Notes: generated by a model not told the origin, from the sequence alone. DNA of 64,000 nucleotides from Tetranychus cinnabarinus (GCA_022266195.1 WHVY01000005.1:62001-126000); one strand, 5' to 3'; numbered from the stretch's first letter, positions 25,359 to 38,460 are shown. A program made the numbers and translations.

Positions 25359-26434
25359 AACCGGTCCAAAGTATCGTTAAAACCTAGAAATGGAAAAGGA
25401 AAAGAATTTGGATGAGTGATCGTTCAATGGCTGTTCATAACCTGAGGTGAATAAAATAACTATTAAATAAATCTGACATGACAAAACATAATGGAAATTT
25501 AGTAACTAAGGTGTCTAAATGTATGTTAATTTTTCAAATAACTAGCGCAATAACAATATAAGTAAATCAATTGAGTGATCATTTTATTCTGACAAGTTTG
25601 TGAGTAGGAATTGCAGACAAGGTCAAGTAAGTTTAGTCAACACAATATGAAAGATGGATTGAATCTATTGCTTGAGCGTGAATCATAGCTGAATATTTAT
25701 CAAATGAATATGTTGAACAATTTGTTTTATAAAATGTCACATAATCACCGAAATTTGACGGAAAAATCTTTAAAATGCAACGAAATGCATGAAAAATTAC
25801 AGCCAAAGATGGCTTTTGACTTGATACATAGGAATAAAGTTTTGACAAGCAATAATCAACTCACCTAAATGAAATCCAATCTGTATTGTTCACCTCACGG
25901 CTTCAGAAAAGATCATACACCAACTAATTATAGATGTAATTAACTCAGCAGTCCAACTATTGGAAAGCAATGATTTTATTTTGTTATTATGTATCAATGT
26001 TTAGCCAAAGCGCAACCGCCAAAGTTAAGTCATTTTTATGATTAGGTAACTTGAGTATTACACCTGGTGTCAAAGATAGCCCTTCAAAGCGGCAAAAGTG
26101 AAATCTAGCAAATACCTATCGTTTAACAGAGATACCTTTTATTTTTTGTTTTTTTCTGAATCTTTAAAAACACGAAAACTAAATTATTACAGACACATTA
26201 AAAGTTTTAATCAAAACACCAAATTGCAAAACAAAAAATTAATTTCATTACGACTGAAATGCCATCTATGTTTGTGAAATCAAAGTGTAATTTTTTTGAA
26301 AATTTTGACGCCAAAAATATATCAAAAATCAAAATGCCAAAATCATATTAATTATCACTAGTGATTTTCTGAACCATTTAATGGTTAAATTTAATTTAGG
26401 TTTAATTATAACTAGCAAATGAGATAATTTTTGA
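25359..26434. other. Intergenic region between APMAP and USB1
   Basis: Contains the presumed APMAP 5' UTR intron (acceptor just upstream of the start, candidate donor near 25864) and the USB1 3' flank. No further gene seen. Confidence 0.5.
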
Positions 26435-27142
26435 CTATGTCCTATCTTTAAGGCTTATCGTGTGACAAATGTTACCAGTATTAATCTTTATTGTATTAAC
26501 GTGAACTTTGATCGGTTCATCCAATAGTTCGTTTAGCTGTGCAATTAAATTCGAAGCTGATTTATCTGCTCCAGGCAAACACCAAGCTATACTTGTATGA
26601 AAAGTAAAGTCATCAAGGCAAAGATTTTGGTTCGAAGGAGCAATTGTTGATTCGACTTTGGCGTTGTAATCATCCAATGTTTGTTTGATTAGATCAAGTA
26701 CATAACGAGAAGTCCTGGTGTTCACTGAATCTACCATTAATTTGGGTTCACAAAGGCAAATAAAAGATCTGGTAGACTCTTCATTGGTAAACAATTTGAA
26801 TACTGACAAGTAAATGTCAAAGGCCTGACAAATTGACAGTTTATCTCTTAAACCTGTAACAAAAGGTGTTATCTGATGAAATGATAGAGCATAATGACCT
26901 CGTACCATTGAAACGTGAATATTTTCCATCAGCTGAATATCAGAACCATAGGAACTAATACAATCACTTAAATCAAGTAAAGAGTCATCAGGCAATTCAC
27001 TGTATACAAAAGTAGTCCATTGACCACGGACATGAGGATAGGATCGGATTCGTCCATCTGGTTGAATAGTCGAGTAGTCGCTTGATTCATCGCTCTCAAT
27101 GGGTGAAGGAAATTTTGGTAAAGGTAATTTTGAAGACTGCAT
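26435..27142 (-). CDS. USB1, U6 snRNA 3' exonuclease/phosphodiesterase
   Basis: USB1 (C16orf57/Mpn1) is a 2H-family 3'-5' exoribonuclease that trims the U6 snRNA tail and leaves a protected 3' end in the nucleus. Single exon of 235 aa, close to the family's length. Both catalytic H-x-S motifs are present: HVS in ENIHVSM at about residue 76 and HTS in FHTSIAW at about residue 182. Other conserved parts are GRIRSYPHVRGQW-TFVY, the ITPFV region, VFKLFTNEESTRSFICL and VHVNTIKINTGN. The start at 27142 gives a short, poorly conserved N-terminus with a Ser/Asp-rich patch. It lies head-to-head with MAF1, start codons 776 bp apart. Confidence 0.92.
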   Translation of the reverse strand: MQSSKLPLPKFPSPIESDESSDYSTIQPDGRIRSYPHVRGQWTTFVYSELPDDSLLDLSDCISSYGSDIQLMENIHVSMVRGHYALSFHQITPFVTGLRDKLSICQAFDIYLSVFKLFTNEESTRSFICLCEPKLMVDSVNTRTSRYVLDLIKQTLDDYNAKVESTIAPSNQNLCLDDFTFHTSIAWCLPGADKSASNLIAQLNELLDEPIKVHVNTIKINTGNICHTISLKDRT

Positions 27143-27918
27143 ATTAAAATACTCTAAAGATTGTTTGCAAATATAAATGAAAAATTGACCAAAATAATTT
27201 AACTTAATTTAGTTGCTGATCACAGCTACAGCTAGCGCTATCTACAACAGATAGAAACATAAAAGCTGAAATAGAAAGAAGAATAGACAGCTAAAAAGAA
27301 AGGTTCTAGAAAGTGAAATAGGTGGAGACTTTATTTTTGTCAAATGACAGATAAACGGTAAGTTGCCAGTTAAAAGTCAAATCAAGTTTATGTTCATTCA
27401 AATTTGATCAACCCTAAATTAATTTTGTGGAATCTGAAAATTTGGATTTTGTGATTTTCAAGTGACTTTAATCAACAATAATATCTTTTGCTAATTAACT
27501 TTGGAACCTTCTACACCCTATTCACTTTGTATCTGCAAAAAAACGACCAAATCTTTTTCTGCTCCTGTTCTTTCCATTACTGTTTTCTCTCTGTGTTCTT
27601 ATTTACATCTCTTGTCACCAAGCTTCTGTCATTTGTTTTTATTTTGATTGTTTCTCTCATTGGAATTAATCGAATCTATCTAGCTAGTTTAGCTGGTAAT
27701 CTTCAATTCAATTTTCTTCTTGCTGCTGGTTAAATGTTTTCTTTCCTTCCATCTTTATATTTCCATCCAATATTTGTGAACTCTAGTAATCCATTTAGAA
27801 GAAGACTTTATTTTGTGTTGTCTATCATGGAAGCCAATGTGAGAACAGTTCGCTGTTAAACTGGGTATTGTTGCATCTTCTGGTATTTATTATCCGTTCA
27901 ACAAAATAATTTGTTAAA
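27143..27918. promoter_or_regulatory. Shared USB1/MAF1 divergent promoter region
   Basis: The only intergenic sequence between two divergent genes, so both promoters and 5' UTRs must lie here. It is AT-rich, with a T-rich plus-strand stretch at 27490-27730 likely to be MAF1 leader. I could not identify a TATA box or initiator with confidence. Confidence 0.55.
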
Positions 27919-30900
27919 ATGAAGCTACTGGAAAGCACCAAATTTGAAGCTCTAAACTCGGCTCTGAGAATACACACTGGACAATGTTCCATCGTTGGGC
28001 GAGTTGAGAGTTACTCCTGTAAAATGGCTGGCAATGATAAAAGATTGTATAAAACAATGCATGCCGAACCAGGAACCAGTCCAAACGATTTACATGCTCT
28101 ATCTCCACCACAAAGTCTACAATCTTTCTCCTTCAGTCCAGCTAAAAGCTTTAGCTACAGTAACAGTGATGACGGGCTTGAAAGTAATGGGCACCTGTGT
28201 GACACAATCTCGCGAAAAACCCTCTTCTTTCTTATTTCAACTCTTAATGCATCTTTCCAGCCAGATTATGACTTCAGTGATGCCAAAAGTGATGAATTCA
28301 GCAAGGAACCCAGTTTACGGGTAAATTAAAATTATAATCGATTACCTTCAAACTTTGCCCCACTCCATCTGTCAGGGAATTTACGTGCAAATTTAACCTC
28401 TCCCTTCCTTTCCCTTTTCACTCTCCTTGTAACAAAGAAAACTCTTGTAAAAAGCAAGATAGACTAACGATAACATGTATCCTTTTAATATAGTAATGGA
28501 ACAGCTTATATTTATCGTTTCTAGATCTTTCTTCTTCCAAACTATACACCAAAAAGCACAGTCCTTCCCTCTAATTATAAATTCACTATTGACAAAGAAT
28601 GAGGTATTTCCGTTAATCATCGATCTAGTTCATTGAAAAGAGACAATTTTATGTCATCCAGATGATTACTGGGTACAATTTGTCCTTTTCAATAATTTAT
28701 CATCGCCTGATTACCGCCATTTTGACTGTACGATCTCCTTCAGTGTTCAATTGAGGCGGGAAAGATCTCGTTCTCTTTTTTTTATTTAGCCATATTTTTT
28801 CATTTCTACTTGCCTTGAAGGTAAAAAATTATCTAAACTTCTAATCATAACATCTTGTTCAACTTGTTTATTTTCTTTCACCTTGTTCTAGCTTGTCTAG
28901 TTTTATTTATCTCATGTAGGAAAATGCAACAAAAACAAACTAGAGATTGAAAAGTGATAAATCTGTTGACAGGCAAACCTTTTGAAGGTGCGTTAGTATT
29001 TTCAATTGTTCAAGTACAGGAATCGAATATTTGAGATAGCAAACTTCATAAGATCATCATGTTCAAATGATAAGAATTATTCTTTTCATTAAATATCAAT
29101 TATCTATTTCATTTGATTAGTTATAATTTTTTTATCATTCTCGTTACGTCAATCTATTTTTCAGTTGTAAACATGCGTTAGCAACTAAAACTGTCAATAA
29201 TTATCAGCAGATTTTCAACTCATATTTCAAACAATTTTAATGCGCAAAATTTTCTTCCCTGCTTTGCAAAATTTTATCTGCTAATTAATGTTTCTAATTG
29301 ATTTTTCCCTACTCTATTCCCTTCAAATAGTGGGTTATGAACGCAGTCGATTCAAACTTTCTTTCAACATCTGCTCACCAAGCTTACGCTGCAATCCGAA
29401 GTCAACTCTGGTCCGCCATTGATGCGGAAATAAACTGTTCCGACTGTGAAATTTACAGGTAAACAAAGTGTTTGATGGTCATTATATCAGTTTTTATTCG
29501 CATTTCTAATCAAGGTAACTTCAAACATTTGAAGCTTGAAGTCGCATAAGTCATAACCGATTTTATGAGGGTTGCTTGATAGAGTCACTATCTTTTATCA
29601 CTTATGAGTAAAGTAATCTTGTGCCGAGACAATATCTATTGAGTATCTGATGGGTCATCAACCCTTTTTAGCCATAATTTTCCCTCTCTGCAAGATTGCT
29701 TTACTCATAATGTTAATATAGTCATGTTGTTATTGAAATAAGATTGATTGAGAAAATTAAGTTTTCTTTTCTACTGATAATAGAACCTACTCAAGATTAT
29801 TTAACTCTTGTTTGTTGTTATCTTTTCAACATGTAAGGGAGTCTTTAAGATTTGATTGAGCATCGTAATTACAGCATCAATCATAATTAGTGTAATTACT
29901 TTAAGCGAAATGGTAGCTATTTTATTAACAGATTTCTCGTCAAGATTCCCTTGTTTATTTCAATTCATGTTTTACCTATTCTTTCATTTCAAATGTCCTG
30001 ATTGATTGATCATCTAAAATCAAATTTTATTCACAACTAATTCGATCTTTTCCCTTTTACAGTTACAATCCTGACCTGAGTTCAGATCCTTATGCTGAAG
30101 ATGGAAGTCTCTGGTCTTTCAATTATTTTTTTCACAATAAGAAACTGAAACGCATTGTATTTTTCACATGCACGGCTTACAGGTATGTTCATTTCAAGTT
30201 CAATTGTGCTGTCAAATGAATAATTGTTACTAACCTGAGATTCAATTTAGATGAAGGCCATAAACGATTTTCTCAATACCAATAATCAAAGTTGATTTTA
30301 AGCCAGGCAACCAAAAACCTTACTAAATGTTTTTAACCATGAACTAGATGTTGTTATGCATTATTATTCATGATTATATTTTTTCAGCGGCAGGATATGA
30401 TGATATTGATTCCAGAATTGATAGAAATTGAATTTCACAAATAGGTGACGTCTCACGAAAATGCGTTAATTCAGATTCATTTATTGGTTGAATAGTTGCT
30501 TCTTGGTTTGCTTTCAGTTTTCAATCTATTTTTTATCGATGTTAAATTGTAATTATGGTTGAACAACAATCATTAAACTCAAATTGAATTTAACTTAATT
30601 GTGTAATTGTGAGAAGTTTCTCCTCTTAGCAACATCTTATTCCTTGAAGGCGTCTATTATTAGAAATTAAGTCAAGGCTTCTTCCACTTCTCATTATTCA
30701 CTTTTGTATAATTATCCAGTGAGCTTCTAATGGTTTGGGAAACATCTGACTCTATGTTGTTTTGCTGTCAAAATGTTGTTTGAAATCTGTTGTTCAAGTC
30801 AACTTGCTTTTAATTTTGTAAATCAAATAGTTTCAGAAAGGCTCGTCCTAAAACGTAATTATATCTGATCAATATTTGTTATTCAGAATCCACAGAAATC

Positions 30901-31637
30901 AATGTTTTGTTATTGATAATAGTCACACAGATTGTTTATTTCAACTCACATCTCATATTAATATATTTTTGTCTGGGTTTGTTTTGACGAATCTCAATTT
31001 TCAATTATTTGTCAATCTGATACTGTATGGAGTCATTTCATCAACCAATAGTAACCATTATAAATGACAAATATTTTAAGTGTTGAAAAAGTGCACTTAA
31101 TCACTTCGCATCATCATTACGAATTGAACCATTTTACTTTCATCATTACCCTACAAACACTGCGAAATCAGGCCTGAAGAGTTTAAAATCTTTAATCTGT
31201 TGAAACTTTATTTTCATGAATTCGCTATTAATCTGAAAAGTCTTAATTTCATTTTCAACTCTGACTTTTTGGTCATTATCAAGCTTTCAAATCTGCGAAA
31301 ATCTTCATTATCTTATTCATTGAGCCTTGGCGAAATTTGATGGCCTAGAAACTTACAATGATTTACTATGCTTTTACTTGTCATGATTGTTCCAATTTCC
31401 ATTAATTAGCTGTTTTTTCCGATTCAAATGATATTTCAATGCTTTTTTGCTCTCCCCTTTCATGCATATATTGTTATTATTCATTTGACTTAAAGCTTTA
31501 ATCGTTTATTTATTATCTTTTTTAAAACCGATTCTAATGTTACAATTTATTTTATCTTTTTTTATAGAGAACTGAGTGGAAGCGAATCCGATGAGGAAGG
31601 AATCGAAGACGTGCATATAATTGATTTAAGTGACTAA
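27919..31637 (+). CDS. MAF1, repressor of RNA polymerase III
   Basis: Maf1 is the conserved phosphoprotein that binds Pol III and TFIIIB and represses tRNA, 5S and U6 transcription under stress, downstream of TOR. Exons: 27919..28320, 29331..29458, 30063..30182 and 31568..31637; 239 aa. Conserved blocks: MKLLESTKFEALNSAL, IVGRVESYSCKMAGNDK, SRKTLFFLISTLNASF, PDYDFSDAKSDEFSKEPSL, then WVMNAVDSN, QLWSAIDAEINCSDCEIYSY, NPDLSSDPYAEDGSLWSFNY and KLKRIVFFTC. The Ser-rich stretch SPPQSLQSFSFSPAKSFS in the mobile region is where TOR/PKA-type phosphorylation occurs in known Maf1 proteins (inference here). The C-terminus is acidic (GSESDEEGIEDVHIIDLSD), as in the family. All exon phases agree. Confidence 0.96.
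28321..29330 (+). other. MAF1 intron 1
   Basis: AT-rich intron of 1.0 kb from GTAAAT to CAAATAG. Nothing else recognised. Confidence 0.7.
29601..29711. repeat. Imperfect inverted repeat in MAF1 intron 2
   Basis: The 21-nt segment 29601-29621 (contains TTATGAGTAAAG) and the reverse complement of 29691-29711 match at 19 of 21 positions, separated by a 69-nt loop. The MAF1 pre-mRNA could form a stem here; in RNA one of the two mismatches can form a G-U pair in one orientation. Confidence 0.6.
30183..31567 (+). other. MAF1 intron 3
   Basis: 1.4-kb AT-rich intron between GTATGT and TTTTATAG. Apparent reading frames inside are low in coding character. Confidence 0.65.
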
Positions 31638-33324
31638 TCACAAAGAAATCGATAAATCCAACTTCATTTACCTATGAGGGTGATATATTAATTATATCTA
31701 TTCAAGGCTATGGATATATTATAGACATTGGTGTTGACCGGCCAAATCTTATTCAATTTTAAAGATGCCAAAACAATCTTTAATCCATTAGTTTGGTTTA
31801 ATTGACACATCACAGTTGATACTTTAATTTGAACTACAAACTATTACAGATCTACCCAGAAAACTTTGATTACGCTGATTCGTCAAAGAATACATGTAAT
31901 GACGCTGAATTTCAGGTTAACATTAAATCGTAAAGTATGACTGGTAATGTTTTAAAGTAAAGTCAATTCGTGAGAAAATGTTTTGAGTTTACTTTAAAAC
32001 TCTAGCAACCAACCAACTCTATGGTCATAAAACCTGAATAATTGCTAGAATAGTTGATTGTTTCAGCGTTTTGCGTGTTTTCTTTAAAATTTAACACAAT
32101 GTTAGTTAATTGTTTAATTTCCTTTCTTCCTTATCGTTCGTTCATCATCCTCTTCCTTATTAACCAACAATTCATCCTAACAATCCAATTCAATCTGTTA
32201 TTTATCCCTTACCTAAACTTGCCGTAATCAAGCAATGTACAAATAAGCTCACTTAAATGCTTAAATAGTTATGATTATCCCGGTGTTGCAAAAGTTTGAT
32301 TTAAATTTAGTAATCAATAGTTTATTGTGTAAACTTATTGACCTTAGTTTAAAATTAGTCTCCTTTCAGTAGGCCCTTAATTTTACCTCTTTTTAGATGT
32401 AAAAGTCTTGTTCAAATTTCTAATTTGATTATTGACCAAGTTAAATAGTTTAATTTTGATTATCTTTTCGAATCTCTTCAAGTTCAATTCATTTTTTTTT
32501 TCTTCATCAATCATTTTCTTTTTGTTTAACGTTCAACCAAGCTACAAGCCAACATCATTTTTGAAGACCATCTTCTCTAGTTACTCAACTAACTGCACAG
32601 ATACAATGAACTTCTCCTAATTAACCTGGAACACAATTGAAACCAATGCTGTTCACCTTGAAGTACCAAAATTTTGTGTCATCAACAACTCATATCCATC
32701 CATTGAAACACCAAAATGCACAAGCAACAAAAAAACATCCTGTGTTCATCAACATCTTAAACTTGAAATAATAATTCTTATTTTTTATCTCATGTTTAGT
32801 AAATTTTAGTACATTTATTTTTCTGATCTTCATTCAACAAACAAAATTGATTTGTCCTTCATAACGTAAAAACGAAACAACACCTTCATTAAACCGGTTA
32901 AACACTTAAATTGCTTCTGTTTAATTATGTTCATCTAATTGCTTTCTCGGATCTCATTCGCGAAAAAAAATCCTAATAACATTAATTGCAATTAGCATTT
33001 ATTATAACTAGCCACATTGTAATTAATTATTAACAAAGAAAAACAATAATTTCAATATCAAAGGATTCAATCTTTTTTAATGATCACATAATGGATTGGT
33101 GCATAAAAATTATCATTTGAGATGAGATTTTCTCAGAATCTCATATTTTCTCATTCCTTGAATCATAAGCATTAATCAGTTTAATCAATTTTGAAATTTG
33201 ATTAATGTTGTCTCAAAGGCGTTCAAAAACAAACAATGATAAAATTTATAGCTTAAATGAAAATCAATTGCAATAGTGAATACGATTTTAGTTTAGCATT
33301 TGAATTGATCAATAAATGATAAAT
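31638..33324. other. Convergent intergenic region, MAF1 and iPLA2 3' ends
   Basis: 1.7 kb AT-rich 3' flanks. No gene or mobile element recognised; one small hairpin near 33119-33145 (ATGAGATT / AGAATCTCAT). Confidence 0.5.
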
Positions 33325-36300
33325 TTAATTTTTTTCAGATTTTTTCTTCTCAATCGCTTCCAAATAATTAACAAGTTTATCGAGGTAAGGGCTAAGAGCG
33401 TACATGTAAGCCTTTGTTTCCCACATTCCATTGACAACTTCAATATCGTCTGTTACATTGAGTTGCAAGTCTTCAGACATTGGTGGATTGAATCTAAAGT
33501 AAGGTATAGAAAGTGAACTGCACCATGCTTCAGTCCTTTTATTAACGTGTCCATCAGTCTGTAGTGTTGTTGAAATCATCATATGAACTAATTCCTGTAA
33601 TGAAAGAGCCGTTTTAATGGCTTCAGGAAGGGTAAAGAAAGATGACGACATTATTGGTCCTAATTCAACCAAACGAGCAGGAACAATTGGTGCTCTACCA
33701 GTGCCCATGGACAAGACTAAACTAAGCTTTTCTACTTCAGACTCTTTACCAACATTGATTAAAGCCTTATTGTAATGAAAAAATTCACTAATCACATCTA
33801 AAGTTGGATTGTTTGCTAGAATCCCACCGTCAATGAAGGGTCCAAAAGCTTTGAAGTAACTAGGTGCTGCACCTGATGCTCTACACGCCTGCCAAATTAT
33901 CTGGTCATTGAAATTTGGCTTATATTCTGGATCTGACGGTATTTTGCGACCCAATATATCACTTGTTGAAGGTATATTACGGAAAACATAGAGTTGAGCT
34001 GGATTTTGATGTGTTAAAACAGCGGTTATTAATAGCTTTTTATTGTCTTTTATATCGCCCATTTTGGTTGTTGGTCCCATCTGATCTTTAATCAATTTTT
34101 CCAATAAATCTGAATTATATGGTCGCTGGCCTACGAATATTTTATCCTTGAATTGGTAATATACAGAACGGATCCGATGAAGTGGTGTTCCTAGGACGAT
34201 AAGGGAAGCAATCAAGGCACCAGATGATGTTCCAGCAAACCATTCAAAGTATTCACGAAGTGGCTTCTTTAATCGACGCTCTATTTCAATCAAGGCACAA
34301 CATGTAAATAAACCTCGTGTTCCTCCACCATCTAAACAGATAACCCGAGCTGGTGAATAATCCTTAATCTTTAACTTAGAGTCACCCTCAATCGCTCTTG
34401 ATTGAGTCTCTTGAACCGATGAATCTCCCCTTGAGCTCATGAAATCAGAATATGGTGATTCATCTACATAATCTGCCCATTTAGGAAATGGTGTTCCTAT
34501 CCCTATAAGAGACAGTCAAATTGATCAAATTAAATCTGAAAAATCACATCCAAAGATAAACTATGACTGGTGACCAAAGAGTAAAATGTTTACTCTTTGC
34601 TGATGACAGTTCATTTATCTTCAATGTTTCGTGTGAATTCTTGTTACACCACAAATAAACATCTTGTTCATAGATTATCTTCAACGAAAATAATTTAGAC
34701 TATTTATGATTACAAAAGCTATTAACTAACGATATTTGATGCTAGTTTTTAAATAAAGTTAGATTTCATAAACTAAATCTTTTGACTATTAATTATTCCA
34801 GATGTTTTATACTTTTTTTGCCAAGCTTACCTTCTGATTCGTAAGCACAATCTTCAGTGCACTTTTTCCTTTTTGGTGGACATCTCTTGGCTCCGACTCG
34901 GTGTAATACATTAACAATTATTTTTGAGATGGATGTTCCTCTAGTTGCCGCAATATGTCTTGGTGTTTGTTTTCTAGCATTCAACCCATTTATATCCGCA
35001 TCAAATGCAATCAAACCTTGAACCATTGAAATGTCTTCTCTCTGAATGGCTCTATGAATTGGAGTGTTACCCCGACTATCTTGGACTGATACATCGACAC
35101 CCCGTGATAGCAGCATCACAGCACATTTTAAGCGTCGTCGTCGAGTCATTACATGAAGTGGAGTCTCACGTCTAAAATTAACGCACTCCAAAGGAAAACT
35201 ATTTGAATCAAGTAAATGCTCTAAAAGACGACGAGTCTTAGCCCAGTGGATTGGAGATCCACCTAGAAGCATTTCAGATGTGTCTAAATCATCGATCATT
35301 TCTTGGGTGAAAGTAATGTGTTCATCATTTGAACTGGAAGCTGACATGTAACTTGTATCAAGACTTTGTTTGGTGCTTGATGAAGAAGACCGACCTAATT
35401 GCAAAGGCACTGAGGAAATTGAAGGACTTGAAGGAGATCTTTCTGTTGACTTATAATTAATCAATCCAGATAGATCCTCTTTTATTGGCTTGTGTTTCTT
35501 ATGATGACCATTTGACTCATCATTATCGCTTATATCACTAGTAAAGTTTTTATCAATTTGATCATGTTGTTGTGGTTCTAATACCAGCAGTGATGTGCGT
35601 ATTGGCATTTTCAGGATCTCCAGTAAATTTTCAGTGCGACCAGAATAACAGCACCAATGGAGTGGTGAATAACCTTTCTTGTTTCGCCGTCGCAACATTT
35701 TACCAAGATTAAATTTTGCTTTACAAGTTTCAATCAACCATTTGAACATTTCAAGGTTCGATAGAGCAGCATAATGAAGTATTGAATCTAACCGACCATC
35801 AACCGAGTGTAAGCTTGCACCAAGATCAACTAAAGCTTTGACAAGAACAAGGTTTTGAGATTGTATTGCAATCATTAGAGGAGTTTGTCCGATTGGAGGA
35901 GCTTGTTCATTGAGATTGTGAATTATGGAAGTGTTTTTACGCTTAAATGCGGAAATAAATTGTAATTTCGCTGCTACATGAGCTGCTGTAAATGCCTGGT
36001 TCTCAATGGTTACTGTAAAGATGTCTTTTAGTATCCGCAATTCAGTGACATGTAAACGTCGCCTGAGAAATGGGAACAATGTATTGATTATTGGTGATAA
36101 ACGATGCCAATGATCATTGATTGTGGCTTCATTTTGATCTCGATAAATAGTGTAAACAGCCGTTATTTTTCTTTTAACTTGGGTGACTGTATGATTTGAC
36201 CGAGCTCGACGAACAATAATATGGTATAATGAGTGCTTCGATGAATGACCAACTGCCACTAAACCATTTTCACGAATAATTTTAAACTCGTGATAAAACT

Positions 36301-36445
36301 CCCAAAGACCAAGACGTGAAGCATTTGATCCAACTGAGTGTCTCCAAGGATATATTGTCGATCGAAGTATTGGTTGACAAGAGGACAAGGTTGCTCGAAA
36401 AGGTGCTGAGATGCACTTTGATGATTGCTCTGGTTCATCAGTCAT
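33325..36445 (-). CDS. Calcium-independent phospholipase A2 VIA (PLA2G6-like), ankyrin-patatin
   Basis: iPLA2-beta/VIA hydrolyses the sn-2 ester of phospholipids and serves membrane remodelling and mitochondrial lipid upkeep. Exons: 36445..34831 and 34502..33325; 930 aa (human about 806). Residues about 180-520 are ankyrin repeats (TPLMIAIQSQNLVLVKALVDLGA, GYSPLHWCCYSGR, TPLHVMTRR, NTPIHRAIQRED, TPRHIAATRG). The linker GAKRCPP is typical of this subfamily. The patatin domain has the oxyanion loop DGGGTRG (about residue 596), the nucleophile elbow GTSSG (Ser about 631; usually GTSTG) and the catalytic DGG (Asp about 763, FIDGGILANNP), so the catalytic dyad is intact. A Ser-rich insertion of about 100 residues (including SSPSISS and SSSSSTKQS) interrupts the ankyrin array. 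It lies upstream of the SDR and ATR on the same strand, with no sign of cotranscription. Confidence 0.94.
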
Positions 36446-36687
36446 GAGAATATTTAATAAATGGAACGAGTTTCAAATCGTTTAATAATACCTTTCAAAA
36501 TAACAGTTGATTAGGATACTACTGAGTTTTTGTGGTAACATTTATTTTACAGGAATCTAATTAATCAATAATCTTGGTAATCTTTACATTGTAAAGTAAT
36601 CTATTGGTATTATGTTTTAAACAAATCATGTTTTAGTCGTTCAAATTAATTGTAAATCAATAAATTTATTTCAAATAATGATCGAGT

Positions 36688-37687
36688 TCAATCTGATTTA
36701 TGTGATCCAACTCCATAGTCAAGCCAATCCTGGACTTTTTGTGCAGCTTCTTCAGGAACAATTCTGTCGAAAGAGATGAGAAAAAAATTAGACAAATTTA
36801 TTGATTAATTATAATTTGGCTTACTTTTCTATTCTGTAAATTGCCATTGCTGATTGAGGAACTGTTATGATAGAATCATTTTTCAGCATGGAATCAATTG
36901 CTGTCTTGGCCACATCAGAAGGGGAACAAATTGGCAGCAATGAATTAAAACGTGTTTTAGGTTTCTTGAACATTCCGGTGTCCATAATTAATGGACAAAT
37001 TGTTGTCAAATGGACATTATTATTAGCTCCATTGGCATGAATCTCTTTTTCTAGTGAAGTCATCAAACCGTTAACTGCAAATTTAGAAGCACAATATTCA
37101 ACAACATTTGGTGTTCCCAATAATCCAGCGATCGATGAAATAGCCACGATATGACCTCTTTCACGGGCAATCATTCCAGGCAAAACTGATGAAATGGTCC
37201 AGAAATGTGATAAAGTATTAACTTCAAACGTTTTACGAATCTGTTGAGGCGTTAAATCCATAAAAGGTGTACAATGAGTTATTCCAGCATTGTTTATCAA
37301 TATATCTATCGGTCCAAGATCATTACCAATTTGGTTGAATACTTTTTGGACATCAGTTTGACTAGTCACATCACATTGGTATGAACAGCTAACTCCACCA
37401 GTTGATTTTATTTCATGATCAACTTTATCGACACCAGGTTTGTTTATATCTAACAGCGCAACTTTGGCTCCTTTATGTGATAATTCTAGAGCCAACTCTC
37501 GGCCAAGTCCATGTCCAGCTCCGGTAACAACAGCAACTTGACCAGAAATGTCTTTCTTTGGCTTACCGAAAATTAAATGAATCAATGATTTCACATAAAT
37601 GAGTATAATTGATGCCAATAAGTGAACGATTTCAATGATAATCATTGTTATTGTGGATAAGATTGAGCTTAACTGGGACACTTCCAT
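36688..37687 (-). CDS. Short-chain dehydrogenase/reductase, SDR16C-like (RDH10/RDHE2/HSD17B11 group)
   Basis: NAD(P)-dependent membrane-bound dehydrogenase, probably acting on retinoid, steroid or other lipid alcohols/ketones at the ER or lipid droplet. Exons: 37687..36825 and 36763..36688; 312 aa, typical. A hydrophobic N-terminal anchor (residues about 12-40) precedes the Rossmann fold. Motifs: TGAGHGLG cofactor loop, a conserved Asp at the end of beta-2 (LLDINK), NNAG, ISSIAG and the catalytic YCASK. The tail PEEAAQKVQDWLDYGVGSHKSD resembles the SDR16C C-terminus. Asp at the end of beta-2 favours NAD over NADP (family knowledge). Substrate cannot be read from the sequence. Confidence 0.92.
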
Positions 37688-38460
37688 AATGAAGTCAATT
37701 TGTTTGCTTCTTAGGAAAAAGTAACAATTGAGGAAAATTCAAGATCGTTTAAAGTGATTTAGTAATCGATACACAGGAAAAAGTAATTAATAAGAGGAAA
37801 TTTACTTTTCACATAATTGTTAACATAAATTATAAATTTTCATTTTAGTAATTTTCCAACTCATAAAATGAATCAAAAATAGATTAACCTGTTGATCTGT
37901 AAGTATGGAAGACATTTTAAAGGAGATAGAGGGAACAAAACCGGTATGGTCAAACGATCCTGTTATTTTTACACGTTAACTGAAGTATCATAAAAAGGGC
38001 ATAAACTTGATTTTTGTAGGATTCTTGTTTTACAGTTGTTTTTTTAAGATGTCTGTTCATTATGTGGTGACTTTAAGCAGAACGATGAATAAATACAATT
38101 AACTGAAAAGTTTTATTCAAGGGATAACAGAATAGGAAATTACACTTTATGTTAAGAAAAAATAGAACGAATTATCTTTTACATTTGGAGTTTAAAAACA
38201 TTGAAAGGTCCAATTTTTGTGCTATCTAAATTGATGGACTATTAGCTCTTTATTACTTTCCAACAGTTGAAGTCTCTGGTGAAATTAGCATAAATAAAGT
38301 ATTCATTTGTCTTTTTGATTGTCATGATTTTTTTGGCTCCAAAAATTAAATAAATCATAAAGTGCGAGGCACTTTTAAGTAATAAAATTGAAGTTGCAGT
38401 TTATGCAGTCCAATGGATGATAAATTTTGTGGTTAATTTACATGGATAATAATTAATGAA
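37688..38460. other. Intergenic region between SDR and ATR
   Basis: SDR 5' flank and ATR 3' flank. AT-rich; no gene seen. Confidence 0.6.

Noticed and set aside
28393..28620. 75-codon minus-strand frame in MAF1 intron 1
   Set aside because: Antisense to the MAF1 transcript, with no domain and no splice support.
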